Positions 1 through 11,623 of a DNA stretch of 64,000 bases are shown piece by piece. Within the stretch, counting starts at the first letter, position 1. Every line of letters begins with the position of its first letter. The DNA is taken from NCBI GenBank assembly GCA_019321725.1, contig CM033111.1, forward strand, positions 310,001-374,000, read 5' to 3'. The notes under the pieces were generated by a model that was given only the letters and a program-made list of their open reading frames with translations, searched no databases and was not told the origin of the DNA. This DNA comes from Paulownia fortunei (Eukaryota > Streptophyta > Magnoliopsida > Lamiales > Paulowniaceae). The position numbers and the translations under genes were made by a program.

Positions 1-174
1 TCCAATGGCCCTTTTTCCACAACTGCTTAGCAACTATAACCACATTCATAGCAATGGCCACCCTTTCGTTGCTGAGAGAATACGATGGAAATTGAGAATT
101 GCACTCAAGGGTTGTGCCTAGCTAGCAGTGTAGAAACCATGATGAAAAATGGTGATTGTTTATTGTTGAGAGTT

Positions 175-592
175 TGTTCAATCCAAATTATATTATATAG
201 ATAGAATTGTTCAATCTAAATAATAATATATAATTCTAAATTTTATCTTTCAAATAAGAAATTTATTTTAAAATTGGAGACAAAACAAAGATTTTATTAA
301 ATTTTGAAATATTACAAAAAAAACCCTCAATTCTCAAAAACACTCAAACTAACAACACTACACTCTTATATACAAGACTACTAGTCTTATATTCTTATTT
401 ACTCCTTGATGATTTACAAGGTTAGAGACTTGAGTATTTATAGAAAAAAAAATGAAATACACACCACACATTTAATTAAGTTAATTAATTTTCTACCACA
501 CAAATTATAAAAACCTAATTAATTTGAATCCACACAAATTACAATACACATAACTTAATAATTTAATTAATGGATGACATTGATATTCAACA
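175..592 (-). repeat. Possible solo LTR (copia-like), minus orientation
   Basis: The block begins TGTTCAATC and ends TTCAACA, so it has TG...CA termini on both strands. Read on the minus strand it starts TGTTGAATATC, has a TATAAATA box at about 435-442, and then A-rich polyadenylation-like signals, which is the usual U3-R-U5 order of a plant LTR. No matching second LTR, no primer-binding site and no 5-bp target duplication were found. Either a solo LTR or a chance AT-rich block with the right ends is possible. Confidence 0.35.
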
Positions 593-1773
593 TTATCGAG
601 GAATACCTATAGCTTATTGTTATAAAGTACTACTAAAAAGATAAATATAAGAAGAGGGGGATCATGAGAATCAAAGAAAGATGGATATGAACAAGAAAGA
701 AGTCTCCAAAGCCAATAAAAGTTCACATGGTTCAGTAAATTATAAAGAGCTTTTTATTGGTTGATGGATGTCATAAATGGCATTCTTGCTATGTGTGGCA
801 GTGGAAAATTGTAATAGAGTGAAAAGGCATTTGGCAAAAAGAAAGCGAAAATTACTTTGCTCACCTAATAGCATTCTAGTGCTGTATGGTCATCAACTCT
901 CATGTCCCATGTTCATTTTTCTAGTACATTTGTTGCAGACCAAATAACGATGGTTGCTGGGGTTAAGCAGTAATTTGATAGGGAAAGGTACATTATGTAA
1001 GTGTTTATTATACTGTTTGAGTGCCAATTTTTTTTTTTTACCTCTCAATTAAATTGCACTGTTTTTTAACTGTCAAAAATCAAAATCAAAGGCAACACAG
1101 GTGGGTTTTGCAGTTCGTGTAGCACAGCTTGAAAAAAAAAAAAAAAAAAAAAACTAAAAGCCATAAATCTTTCATAAAAGAATCCAATAATTTGGATTTT
1201 CTGTTTGTTTTATTTTGTTTTTGATATTTTCTTTTTTTCTTTTTTCAGTGAATGGGGGATATATAGGGGTTGCCAGGGCAATTACAACTCACATTTGATT
1301 CAACGCCACCAGCTAGGACAATTGTAATACTTTGGCCACACGCCTTCCTCACCCTAAATCTTTCCAAAGATCAGGAAAAAAAAGAACTGGTTAATAAAGT
1401 AGAATCGATCATGGACATGACTTATTACATATGATGACTTTTGAAACTTAGCCATTCATGCTGGTTCTGACTAACTATCAAAGAATTAATGTAAGGTTCA
1501 ACATCGCCTTAATGAAAATCAAGAAGATTAAATTTTCTTACACTTTATTATTGTATTGTAGTAATTAGGAGAGATTATTGGGCACCATGAATGTGCTTCC
1601 AGAAGAAGCATGAGGTGAATGATCAATTACCATGAGTGGGGAGTGGCCTACATCTAAAATTATTTCCTGTTGCTTTATTCAGTCAAGTACGTACCACGTC
1701 TATTATTTGCTGTATATTTCAAGACTAATTGACTTAGACTGATGAGAATCACAAGTCCATTCAGATGCATAAC

Positions 1774-1814
<41 letters not shown>

Positions 1815-4638
1815 GTAGCTTTTTGGCCAATGTGTGTTTTACCAACCCCACCAATAAATCTCTCACCCCAGACAAAGGAGAGCGTGACATTTAGCTGAGA
1901 CAACTAAGGGCACTGATGAATGATGATATAATTCATCTTCTTCAATTGATAAGAGTCATTGATGGCCTGATGGGGTTGGGGAGGAGACCCATATTTCCAA
2001 TTGGATGTGACTTACTTTAAAGTGAACTTTCCTAAAATGGAATAAGGTCCACGTGTCATAATGGCTGAGGCCGAAAGTGCCTGCTCGTTTAAGGTTAATA
2101 GGTCTGATATAATTTGTACCCTCTGCCCCCACATTATTCATCACTCTACCACTAGCAGCCATAAAAATCTCCATTTAAATTTTGTTGGTCCCCCCAACTC
2201 GTCAAAAATCCAAATCCACCGCCTTCAATTTTACTTTCATCAGGATAATAATAAATCTTTCATAATCTTTTCTACTAATTTTAGATGCCCTTTTCCAACC
2301 TTTATTTACAAAGTGGATGCTCAAGGCCACTGAAAATATAGTAATTGATGGCACAAGTTGTGCCTATTTATGCTTTAGTTATCGGCACAAATTGTTTAAA
2401 TTTTATTCTGTTGGTTGGAAGCGTGCGGGTATGAAATTTGATCGAGGCCATGATATGTGAGTCTCTAGCATATATATTGTGCCTAAAGTATACTAATTTC
2501 TTATTTGTAAGTCACTGATAATTGATGATAACACATTATTGTGTACCCTTTAAATTTAAAGAGTGGTTTGCTGATGAGTCATATAATGAAAATGGGGCAA
2601 ATGAACTTCCTAATCCGTTTGATAAATAAACTTATATGAAACAAAATTTCAAATGTTATATCTTTTGCTTGTTTTGACAGTAGACTATTTAAAGTTGATA
2701 CTATAATACAATGTGTGACATAATAGGCTCGGAGAGTACAACGAGAAACAAAACTTACACTTCAAAAATTATGTATGCTTCAAAGTTTAGCCATCAAAAG
2801 TTATGTATGTATATCTTATAAACATACACATAACTTTCTATAATACCCGTATGCCTGTATTATAGTATGATTTCATATCATTAACTACTCAAAGAGTGAA
2901 GGATGCTTGATTCTACATGAGCACGCATTGCTACACAAAATTAGGAGGAAGTTCGACATCAAATATTCCACTTTCATGTGTAATAGCCAGAATTTCCTTT
3001 TTTACACAGTTAGTTTAAATATTCAAGAGTAAGAACATTGGGGTCAATATTCTTGGTTCATGATATTAATTTATCTACTTATCTTATACTTGAATGATGT
3101 TTATGACAGAAATCGAAAAGCAATTGGGGCAATTATGAATTCTAAAACGACTTACATATTAAATGAAAGAGGGCAAATATATGGTTGAGTTTTTTGGGTA
3201 CTGAAGAATGACTTCACAGCACCATTTTCTTGAAACTCAAGAACAAAAACTCCAGGCATGAGTGTGGTAATTGCGAGAAGTTACTTTCGGGAAGGGGCAG
3301 GAACAAGTAATCAGAATTGCATTACCATATATGTAATCTGATAATTTTTCTTGTTTTGCTGCTTTCTAAGTTCACTGGCTGAGCCAAAATATATGAATTC
3401 TGGTGAATGGGTCTGCCTGCTAAGCTTTGCAGCAATGGGCCATGCATATTACAGTTTGAGCTTTAGCTTTATATGGTGAACCCCATGTGGCTTTCATTTC
3501 TGTCCCCACATATTTGATGAGGGATATTCACCATCTACCTATTGGAACAACGTTAAAGTTCGGTGTATGTTTACTTCTTCATATTTGTCTACTTTCTTGT
3601 ACTCAGTTCATTTGTTTGTGTTTTTGTGTGTCCAAATGTAACTACTTGAGTTGCCATAATGAGATAGATATTAGTATAATACTTTATAGCATTACACTTT
3701 CAAGTCTTGCATGGTATTACCAAATGTATCAAAGTTAAACTTCCTCATCGGGTAACTTGTGTACTTTTCTTGTATTTGATTTATCGTATATGTGTGGGCC
3801 GGGGAGCGCAAATTTAACTAATATGAGTTACCATAATATTGAGATAGTTACATACTTGCAAAATAGGTAGTAGTGTATTTCACTTGCATGGTTTTATAAA
3901 CAAGCGAACTATTTGTACATCTCCTTTGTGGTTTGAAATATGTAAATTTTACATCGTTTTTTCATTTTTCAAAAAATTATTTTAATCCCAATAATAATTA
4001 AGAATGAAATTAATTTATTATTAAAAATTATTATTTTTATACAATAAACTAAGTATAAAATTCAATTATGTTATTTTATAGTTGGTCTAATTTAAATTAA
4101 TTGCTTTATATTAAACTTAGGATATGGGCTTGCATATATGTGAAGATATGTGTTAAGTCAATGGAGGTCATAAGTAGGTAAGAAATATAGAAAGTCAATT
4201 ATCTATATAATACTATTTTGATGTAGATGAACTCTTTTTTTTCCCTCTGGAAATAACCAGAAAGTAAATTGTTCATCTTAGTTATTAATATATTTTTTTT
4301 CAAACTCTCAAGATTAATCGTAACGAGTGGACTTTAATTCCCAATTTTCTAAACCATAAAAGTTTGATGTTTATGCAGAATTTCCCCGAGTACAGTTGTG
4401 TTAATTCTTCAAGAATAAGGAAATTATTCTTCATGGTATAATTCTACATTAATTGGTAAAAATCTTACTCATGCGAGAGAGAGCAGGGGACATCAAAATT
4501 CACGTAGACATATATATATATTAATGGAAGTGAATTTTTTGCTGTTCAAATTTCCATGTAAGGAGCCTAACGACTCTATTCGTTGTCAGCTTTGACGTCA
4601 GGATTTTATTAACCAAAAAATACCTTTCAAATCATTTT
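593..4638. other. Intergenic AT-rich region without a recognisable gene
   Basis: No exon, RNA gene or transposon protein was recognised. Short open frames at 2061-2333 and 3487-3738 have no family resemblance and sit in low-complexity AT-rich sequence. The stretch holds a poly-A tract near 1132-1153, an AG microsatellite (1775-1812) and a CCACGTGTCA G-box near 2049. Confidence 0.6.
1775..1812. repeat. (AG)n microsatellite, about 19 units
   Basis: An uninterrupted AG dinucleotide run read directly from the sequence. No gene overlaps it. It is likely length-variable between individuals. Confidence 0.95.
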
Positions 4639-5035
4639 TGAAAATTTTTCATTCAAAATATTAATAAATCAAATATTATTACAAAAAAAAAAATACTTAA
4701 TACAATTTCACTTTTAACAAATTTTCTAAATATTTTTCTAAACTCTCTTTAAAAACTTTACTTTTAATCACTCTTGTTTTTCTTTATTTTATTTGATAAT
4801 TTAACACTCCAAATGCAAGCTCTATTTATATTAATTTCTAACAAATTTCTACCACTAAATAAACAAACAATTTAAAGTCACAATTATACATTTGTCAACT
4901 AAATTATCACATAATTTTTAATAATCTCACCAACCTTACCTAAAATTAGAAATTTCTAAAACTTGGGTTAATATAGGTTTGATTAAAACTTAGGCTTGAT
5001 TAAAATTTGGACTTAAAACAAGTTTATTTTCAACA
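4639..5035 (-). repeat. 3' LTR of the 4639-9583 copia element
   Basis: About 397 bases with TG...CA ends (starts TGAAAATTTTTC, ends TTTTCAACA). Bases 5036-5048 (CTCCCCTTTAAAC) are the polypurine tract read on the minus strand. The first part matches the truncated LTR at 9420-9583. Confidence 0.8.
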
Positions 5036-5285
5036 CTCCCCTTTAAACTTGTTTTGTGATGCCAAGTAAATTTCTCAATCTTACAAAGTTTTCATACTTC
5101 AGTGACTTGGTAAAGATGTCAACAACTTGATTTTACGATTTCACATAATTTACTTGAAGTTCTTTTCTCGCAACGTATTCTCTGATGTAGTGGTATCAAG
5201 TATCAATATGCTTGCTTCGATTATGAAAAACTAGATTTTTGGTCAAAGTTATTGCTGATTTGTTGTCGACATGAATCTTTGTTGG

Positions 5286-6248
5286 CTATTCTTGTAACAT
5301 GTTCAATTCTTTTAACAAATTTCTTAGCCAAATTGCATGAATCACACATGATGTAACAACCACATACTCAACTTCACATGTTGAAAGAGTGACAATTGGT
5401 TGCTTCTTCGATAGCCAAGTAAATGCAGTGTCTCCCATAAAAAATGCAAAATCAGTTATGTTTTTACGATCATTGGTATCTCCAGTCCAATCACTATCAC
5501 TATATCCAATAAGTTTACAATGATTAAAAATTAAATATAACAAGTCAAAGTTGATTGTACCTTTTAGGTAACGAAGAATTCTTTTTGCAGCTTTGAAGTG
5601 TGTGGTGGTTGGAGTTTTCATATAGCGACTCACGAGTTCAGTTGCATAGAAAATATTAGTCCTCGTACATGTCAAATACCTCAAACATCCAACTAGGCTC
5701 TTGAATAATGTTGGATCCACTTTATCTGCCTTATCATCCTTGAATAATTTTACTCCACACTCCACTGGTGTGCTTATTGGATTGTAATTATCCATCTTGA
5801 GTTTCTTGAGAATCTCTTTTATATAGTTTTCTTGTGGGATAAAAACCCCATCTTCTTTTTGTTTGACTTCGATGCTGAGGTAGTGCGCCGTCAACCCAAT
5901 GTCGGTTATTTCAAACTCATTTGTCATTGCTTTCTTAAATTCTTTGAACATGATTGAGTTGCTCCCTGTAAAGATCAAATCATCAACGTACAAGCAAATA
6001 ATCAAAACATCACCTTTATTATTCATGATGTAGAGTGCATGCTCGTAAGGACATTTGGTAAAGTCTTTCTTTTGCAAATATTTGTTAATTCTGTTATTCC
6101 ATGCTTTTGGTACTTGTTTCAACCCATAGAGAGTCTTCTTTAACTTTAAGATTTTATCTTCTTGTCCTTTTATCACATAGCCAATTTGTTGTTCAATGTA
6201 AACTTCTTCCTCCATTACTCCATTAAGGAATGTTGACTTTACATCCAT
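5286..6248 (-). pseudogene. Copia reverse transcriptase and RNase H segment, readable 320-codon frame
   Basis: Encodes the C-terminal half of a copia polyprotein. The frame opens with the RT motif MDVKSTFLNG and continues through LKKTLYGLKQ. The catalytic YVDD box is at about residues 87-90 in ICLYVDDLIFTGS. The segment then passes into RNase H with GYSDSDWTGD and ends near IHAIWLRNLL. The frame is uninterrupted over 320 codons, so this is the best preserved part of the element. RT residues upstream of MDVK lie in a broken stretch at 6249-6530 with stops, so no complete enzyme can be made. The protein would copy the element RNA into DNA in cytoplasmic virus-like particles. Function is assigned from family motifs; inactivity is inferred from the breaks. 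Confidence 0.85.
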
Positions 6249-6529
6249 CTGATGTATTTTTCACTTATTTTGAGCTGCTAAAGAAATAATTAATCTTATT
6301 ATTTCTAATCGAACAATTGGAGCAAATACCTTATCATAGTCAATGCTAGTTTTTTGACTATAACCTTTTGCAACTAGTCTTGCCTTATGTCATTCAATCT
6401 CTCCAGTAGCATTCTTTTTCACCTTGTATACCCACTTTACACCAATGACTTTATGACATTTGGGAAGTGAAGCAAGTTCCCAAGTGTCATTTTTTTTATG
6501 GCTCTAATTTCTTCGTCCATTGTGTTTCT

Positions 6530-6739
6530 CTATTTTGCATTTTGTGCAGCTTCTAGAAAATTTACAGGCACACAATCTGCAAAAAGGCAAAATAAAGTAG
6601 GATTTTCAAGCCTATCAGTTACCTCGTAGAGTTCTTGAAAACTTCTTGTACGTTCTTCATTCCTCTCAGCTAAGAAAGATGGTGGTGAATTTCTATCATC
6701 ATTTGACAACGATGAAGGTGTAGCAGGCTCTTTTCTCAA
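6530..6739 (-). pseudogene. Copia polyprotein linker between integrase and RT
   Basis: The 69-codon frame contains a stretch ending TLFCLFADC followed by VNFLEAAQNAK. That resembles the linker preceding the RT domain in copia polyproteins, where the same Cys-Leu-Phe-Ala-Asp-Cys pattern is followed by an Ala-rich helix. It is out of register with the RT frame below it, so at least one frameshift or stop separates them. It is a fragment of the element and not an independent gene. Confidence 0.6.
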
Positions 6740-7286
6740 TTGCTCGACAGTTGTTTATTCATCATCTTCAAATTCAGAAGCGAAGTTGTAATCTTTATAT
6801 TATGGTCCCCAATCTCATTTGCCTTCTTCATTAAAAATAACATCACGACTGATGATTATCTTTGCATTATTAGGATTATATAGCTTCTAGCCTTTTGAGT
6901 TATTGTCATAACCAATGAATATGAACTTTTTGCTTTTATCATCTAACTTGCTTCTTTGCTCTCTAGTACATGTACATGGGCTATGCTTTCAAAAACTCTC
7001 AAATGGAAATGCCAGGTTTTTTTCCGTCTTATACTTTTTGTGGTGTCTTGCCCCATACGCTTCTTGTTAGTGAGCGATTTAATAAATACACCACACATGC
7101 CATAGCTTCTGCCCATAACTCTTTTGGCATTCTCTTGCTTTTGAGCATGCTTCATGCCATGTTGAGAATCGTTCTATTCTTCATTTCTGTAACTCCATTT
7201 TATTGGGGGGATCTTGGAATAGTGAGTGGTCGCCGAATTCTATTTGTTTCACAAAACTCTTGGAATTCCTTCAAAGTAAATTCTCC

Positions 7287-7619
7287 TTATTGGTCAGATC
7301 TCATGGCTTTGATTTGAAGACCACTTTGTTTCTCAACTGCAGCCTTAAACTTCTTGAATGCTTCAAAAACTTTTGATTTCTGCTTTAAGAAATAAATCCA
7401 CATTTTTCTTGAAAAATCATCAATGAATAGTAGAAAGTAATTACTTTTAATGAATGAACTTGACTTGATAGGACCGCAAACATTCGTATGTATGAGCTCT
7501 AGTGGCTTCTGGGTTCTAGAGTTTGACTCCTTCAGAAAACTTCTCCTGAATTGCTTCCCAAGTAGACATCTTTCACAAAGTTGGTTGGGGTGATTGATGC
7601 AAGGCAAATCTCTCACCAT
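7287..7619 (-). pseudogene. Copia integrase fragment with a substituted first catalytic residue
   Basis: The frame begins in the zinc-binding region (CERCLLGKQFR gives the CxxC pair). It continues into the catalytic core with ELIHTNVCGP and FLLFIDDFSRKMWIYF, and stops after MRSDQ at the second catalytic Asp. In copia integrases the first catalytic residue lies in an H-T-D motif. Here it reads H-T-N, an AAT codon, so the DDE triad lacks its first acidic residue. The third residue (Glu) lies outside this frame. The enzyme would insert element cDNA into the host genome; this copy should be inactive. Confidence 0.85.
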
Positions 7620-7820
7620 ATTCTTATTGGATAATAACTCTAGCCCTCCAAAGTTAAGATGTCCAAACCTCAGATGTCATAGCTATGATGAATTTTTGTA
7701 GCACGTCTTGAGATATTTAGCCACATCTATTTGAATCTTAAGTAAGAACATTCTATTTCTTGATATTGGTACCATCGCAGTCAAGTTATTCATATTGTTT
7801 CTTATAGAAAAGTTATTATC

Positions 7821-9058
7821 TTATAAGTGAATATCATAACATTTCTCTAAAAGTTGTTCCAAACGCAAAATATTTATTTTCATGTTGGGTACATAATAAT
7901 CATTTAAAATAAATTGATATATCCCATCTTTCAAGCGAATAAGAATTTTACCTCTTTCTTTTACTGCTACCTTGGAATCATCACCAAAAGAGATATTCCC
8001 GTTTATTGATTCATCAAGTTCCATGAACATTGATCGTTTCCCACACATATGATTGCTAGCACCAGTATCGAGATACCATGCATTTTCTTGCCCTTCATTA
8101 TTGTCATTGCATAGTAATAATAAAACATTGCCTCTATCTTCTTTATTTTATTCCACAAAATTAGCTCTCTCATTGGGGTTTCTACAATTTCTAGCATAAT
8201 GCCCAAACTTTTGATAATTATAACATCGAACTTGAGATTTGTCATATTCGAGTTTGAATTGCCTCTGCCACGACCCCTGGTAGAGCTTTCGCCTTTCTCA
8301 TAGTTGTTATTGGAGTTATTGTTGAAATTCCAACCTCGTCTATGACCACAACCACAACCTCTTCCATGTTGACTTCTATTATTGTTGAATCTTTCTTCAT
8401 TATTGGTTGGTTGGGCTTTTGTTTTAAGTAGTTGATCAACGATACATTTCTTCTTCTTTTTTTCTTTGTGAGCTTGCAGCGAACCCAAGAGTTGCTCAAT
8501 TGTCATTATTTCTAGATCTTTAGTTTCCTCGATAATTATTGTGCTACTATCAAACTTCGCATCTAAATATCAAAGAATTTTCTCCATGATAGCTACATCT
8601 TCTAATTTTTCACTATTTCTCTTTAGTTGATTGAAAATGGCTAAAACACTAGAAAAGTAATTAGAAACAAGCTCACCTTCTTTCATATGCAACGAATCAA
8701 ACTCTCTTGTTAAAGTTTTAAGTCGTACCTTCTTAACCTTTTATTTTCAAGAGACTTGGAGCCTATCCCACGTTTGCTTGATGGAGATAGCACTTTGGAT
8801 TTTCTCAAAGCCATCATCATTTAAAGCTTGATAGATAAGGAAGAGAGCTTTCTTGTCTCTCTTTCTTAAGTCTTTCAAACTATCATTTTGTGTGGCGGAT
8901 AGTGTTGACTCGTCTTTTGGTTCATCATACCCTTTTTCCATAACTTTCAATACATCATGTGCTCCAATAAGTGTATTAATTTTGATACTCCAATTGTCAA
9001 AGTTGCATTCCTTGAGTTGTAGAACTTAGAATGTTGTCAAGTTGCTATTTGTCATTAA
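7821..9058 (-). pseudogene. Copia Gag (UBN2-type), zinc knuckle and protease, frame-broken
   Basis: Three frames cover this part. At 8747-9058 the minus strand reads the Gag N-terminal region, with NFDNWSIKIN followed by EKGYDEP and SLKDLRKRDKKALFLIYQ, typical of UBN2 copia Gag. At 8003-8506 is the Gag C-terminal part, rich in Asn, Gly and Arg, followed by a CCHC-like knuckle CYNYQKFGHYARNC in which the second Cys is Tyr. The aspartic protease motif WYLDTGASNHMCG lies around 8040-8085, and its continuation is at 7821-8048. Gag forms the particle shell and protease cleaves the polyprotein. Frame changes and the lost zinc ligand mark it as defunct. Confidence 0.8.
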
Positions 9059-9419
9059 CTCTCAATAAAGTATGAAATTTAAAATTTTGACTATACGGAT
9101 GGATCCGGAGCACTAAAAACTTTTGGATAAACTTCGGCCAAAATTTGGGTTTGATCAACGCCTGGTCAAGTCCTGGTCAACAATGTTCAACGGTTAAAGT
9201 CAACCATTTGACTTGGTCAACGCTCGGTCAACAACTTCTTAACTCGGTCAATGGGTTAGATGACTCAATTTGACTCGATTCAACTCAATGAGTTAGCTTA
9301 GAAACTTCTGGTACAGCGTAGTGACGCTCCAAAACTCTAATTTGGCTGAATTTTTTTTCTTCGACAGCGTGTTCGTCTCAACGAACTCTTTTTTTTTTGT
9401 GGGTCTAATTCCACACTAT
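9059..9419 (-). other. Copia untranslated leader rich in TTGAC motifs
   Basis: This stretch lies between the truncated 5' LTR and the Gag start. It has at least eight TTGAC/GTCAA cores between about 9160 and 9275 (GGTCAAG, GGTCAAC, AGTCAAC and similar). These match the core of plant W-boxes bound by WRKY factors. I saw no convincing initiator-Met primer-binding site next to the LTR edge. Confidence 0.5.
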
Positions 9420-9583
9420 TGGAAATTTATCACTCAAATATTATTACAAGAGAGAATATTCAATACAACTCCACTCTTAACAAACTTTCTAAATATTTCT
9501 GTAAACTCTCTTTAGAAACTTTGCTTTTAATCACTCTTGTTTTTCTCTCTTTTGTTTGATCATTTAAAGCTTGATGGATGCAA
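9420..9583 (-). repeat. Truncated 5' LTR of the 4639-9583 copia element
   Basis: Matches the first part of the LTR at 4639-5035 from TGGAAATTTATCAC onward through AATCACTCTTGTTTTTCT. Similarity ends near ATGCAAGT, so about 230 bases of the LTR are missing on this side. Confidence 0.7.
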
Positions 9584-11582
9584 GTAGAAAGAAAAAGAAA
9601 AGGCAATGAATAATTAACTTACATGACAAAAGTAGTAGTTTTCAAAATCCCATGGTAAAACTTGTATTTCAATTAGCCATTTTTGGATTATTTTAATCAA
9701 ATAGTTAGCTACGATAACAATTGCAAACAAAAAGGCTAAAATAACTCAAACTTTAGCAACAATTAATTATATTGTGTTCAACTTGTAAGGTCTTCAATGA
9801 ACCTACTATGTGTGGAATTGATTGCTACATACATAGGCCGGGTCAATTTAACATGCTCAATCTAAAAATTATATCATATTATTGAAAAAATTTCACAAGA
9901 AGTTGTCACGTGAAGCTACACTTAATACAAAAAAATTTAGTTTTTAATCTTAGAATGATAAATTACGCAATCACAAGTTTTAATCTTATTCTTAAATTTA
10001 TTGTTCTTTGCTATGACAAGACAAGACCCTATTTGAATACTCCAAAATTCTGCCACAATGTTTGTTGTTATGCCAATCTAGCCTTTGATCCAGCAGCAGG
10101 TCTCATCCCAGAAACAGCCCACAAACTGGTTATATTCCTGGATTTTGAATTTTTCTCCCATCTCTGTTGAGCTTGAGAGTACCTGGAGAAGGAAAAATTC
10201 ACTTAATTAGTTTACGTCATTCTCCAATATTCCACTAGATTGCTGTCTTCGGCAATTTTCAGCATAATGTTATACCTGCTTGTTTCTAGCCCCTTAAACA
10301 AATAGTTACTTATGGGCTTTAATATTACCAGATTTTAGGCTGAACTGTCTCTTTTTCCACTCCGAAAGTCCTCCAGCTACCATATAAAATCTTGTCCTGT
10401 TTACCCAATAAGAGAATAAACAATTGTCGGGGTAAAAACGTGACTAAACAAAATTCTGATTACAAGATACTCTTTGGCTAAAAATCGTTAATCTTAGCAT
10501 TAAGGCTAAACGCACTAACCATAGCATTATTTTTCTTTCATTTTGGAAAAGAAAAATTAAACAAAATAAAGGCTTTACTTTTTCCAGTGTCCAGAAAATT
10601 GATGCTATAATCAGAAAACATAAATTTGCTGAAAATTGCACAGGACCATAATTTGATTATGTCTCTTGACGTGGTCTTAATCAGACCAAGTTTTATTGTC
10701 TTCGATCTTAAAATGCACAGCCACAAAAATTGCAAAAGAAAGGTAAAAGTAATGTAGAGTAAACGTGTCAAAAAGATATTGGCTAATGAGAACAAAAGTC
10801 AAAGAAAGGAATCCATCTTTACTAGGTGAATTTTGTTTTTTACTGCTTCAAAGACAAATCTTAAGAGTTTCCTAACCTATCTGTTGTCCTTGGCTTTACA
10901 CGGCTTAGGCCACGTAATCGTGGGTTCGTGTATTCTTTTCTTCAAGTCAAGAGTGATGATGTCAAGAATTGTTAGTAGAAATCAAGAACTCTGATTTGAA
11001 TAACTCGATCACGAACCGCATACAAATTAAAGTGCAAAATGCTAGTAGTGCACAACAAAATATATTCTGCCGTTGAAATCAGTAAAATAACAATAATCTT
11101 AATTTTTGATCAATATAATTAAATATATTTACATAAAAAATAAATCATATATTTAACTTTTTTTACAGTAGTTTATCGCAGTGATAGAATTAGGAAAATC
11201 TAATAAATCCAATCTTCAAGTGAATTAATAAAAAAATATCTTCTTTCCTTTTGTTTAGTGTTCAACACTTTTGGTCCATAAAAATAGGTCTTGCTTGACT
11301 TAATCGGATCATTCTAAGCTCAAACATCTCAATTCGGACATCATAGCTCGAACATGTCATTTAATGTTATCAGAACCCTTTGAATAGCCTCCTCTTATCC
11401 AGTTTGGTCATAAGTGAGTATATTTTTCGTTGAAACAGGCTAATCAACTCATCATTATTAAGTAATCAGTATGGTTCATAAGATCTAATTTTTCTTGTAA
11501 TTTCAATCCAAATTCAACCCAACCAGATCCACTAAGAATAAGGCAACACCATGCCACATCAAAGAGTAAGAGATATGTGTGC

Positions 11583-11623
<41 letters not shown>

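Larger units (their letters stand above)
4639..9583 (-). mobile_element. Ty1/copia LTR retrotransposon, truncated at its 5' LTR
   Basis: On the minus strand the order is partial 5' LTR (9420-9583), leader, UBN2-type Gag, zinc knuckle, protease, integrase, reverse transcriptase, RNase H, polypurine tract (5036-5048), 3' LTR (4639-5035). Protease-integrase-RT-RNase H is the copia order. The LTRs share segments such as CAAATATTATTACA and AATCACTCTTGTTTTTCT. The upstream LTR stops after about 160 bases, so the element has lost its U3 promoter. LTR divergence and scattered stops indicate an old, immobile copy. The Gag and protease motifs resemble the Tork lineage; this lineage call is inference. 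Confidence 0.9.

Noticed and set aside
2061..2333. 90-codon open frame just after a G-box (CCACGTGTCA)
   Set aside because: The translation has no family resemblance and no supporting splice or promoter context beyond the G-box. The opposite strand also has an open frame here, so it looks like chance.
9677..9686. CCATTTTTGG, a perfect CArG-box, as a SEP3 regulatory site
   Set aside because: It lies 4.4 kb from the gene beside a copia remnant. Such decamers are expected by chance in AT-rich DNA, so it is noted only as sequence.
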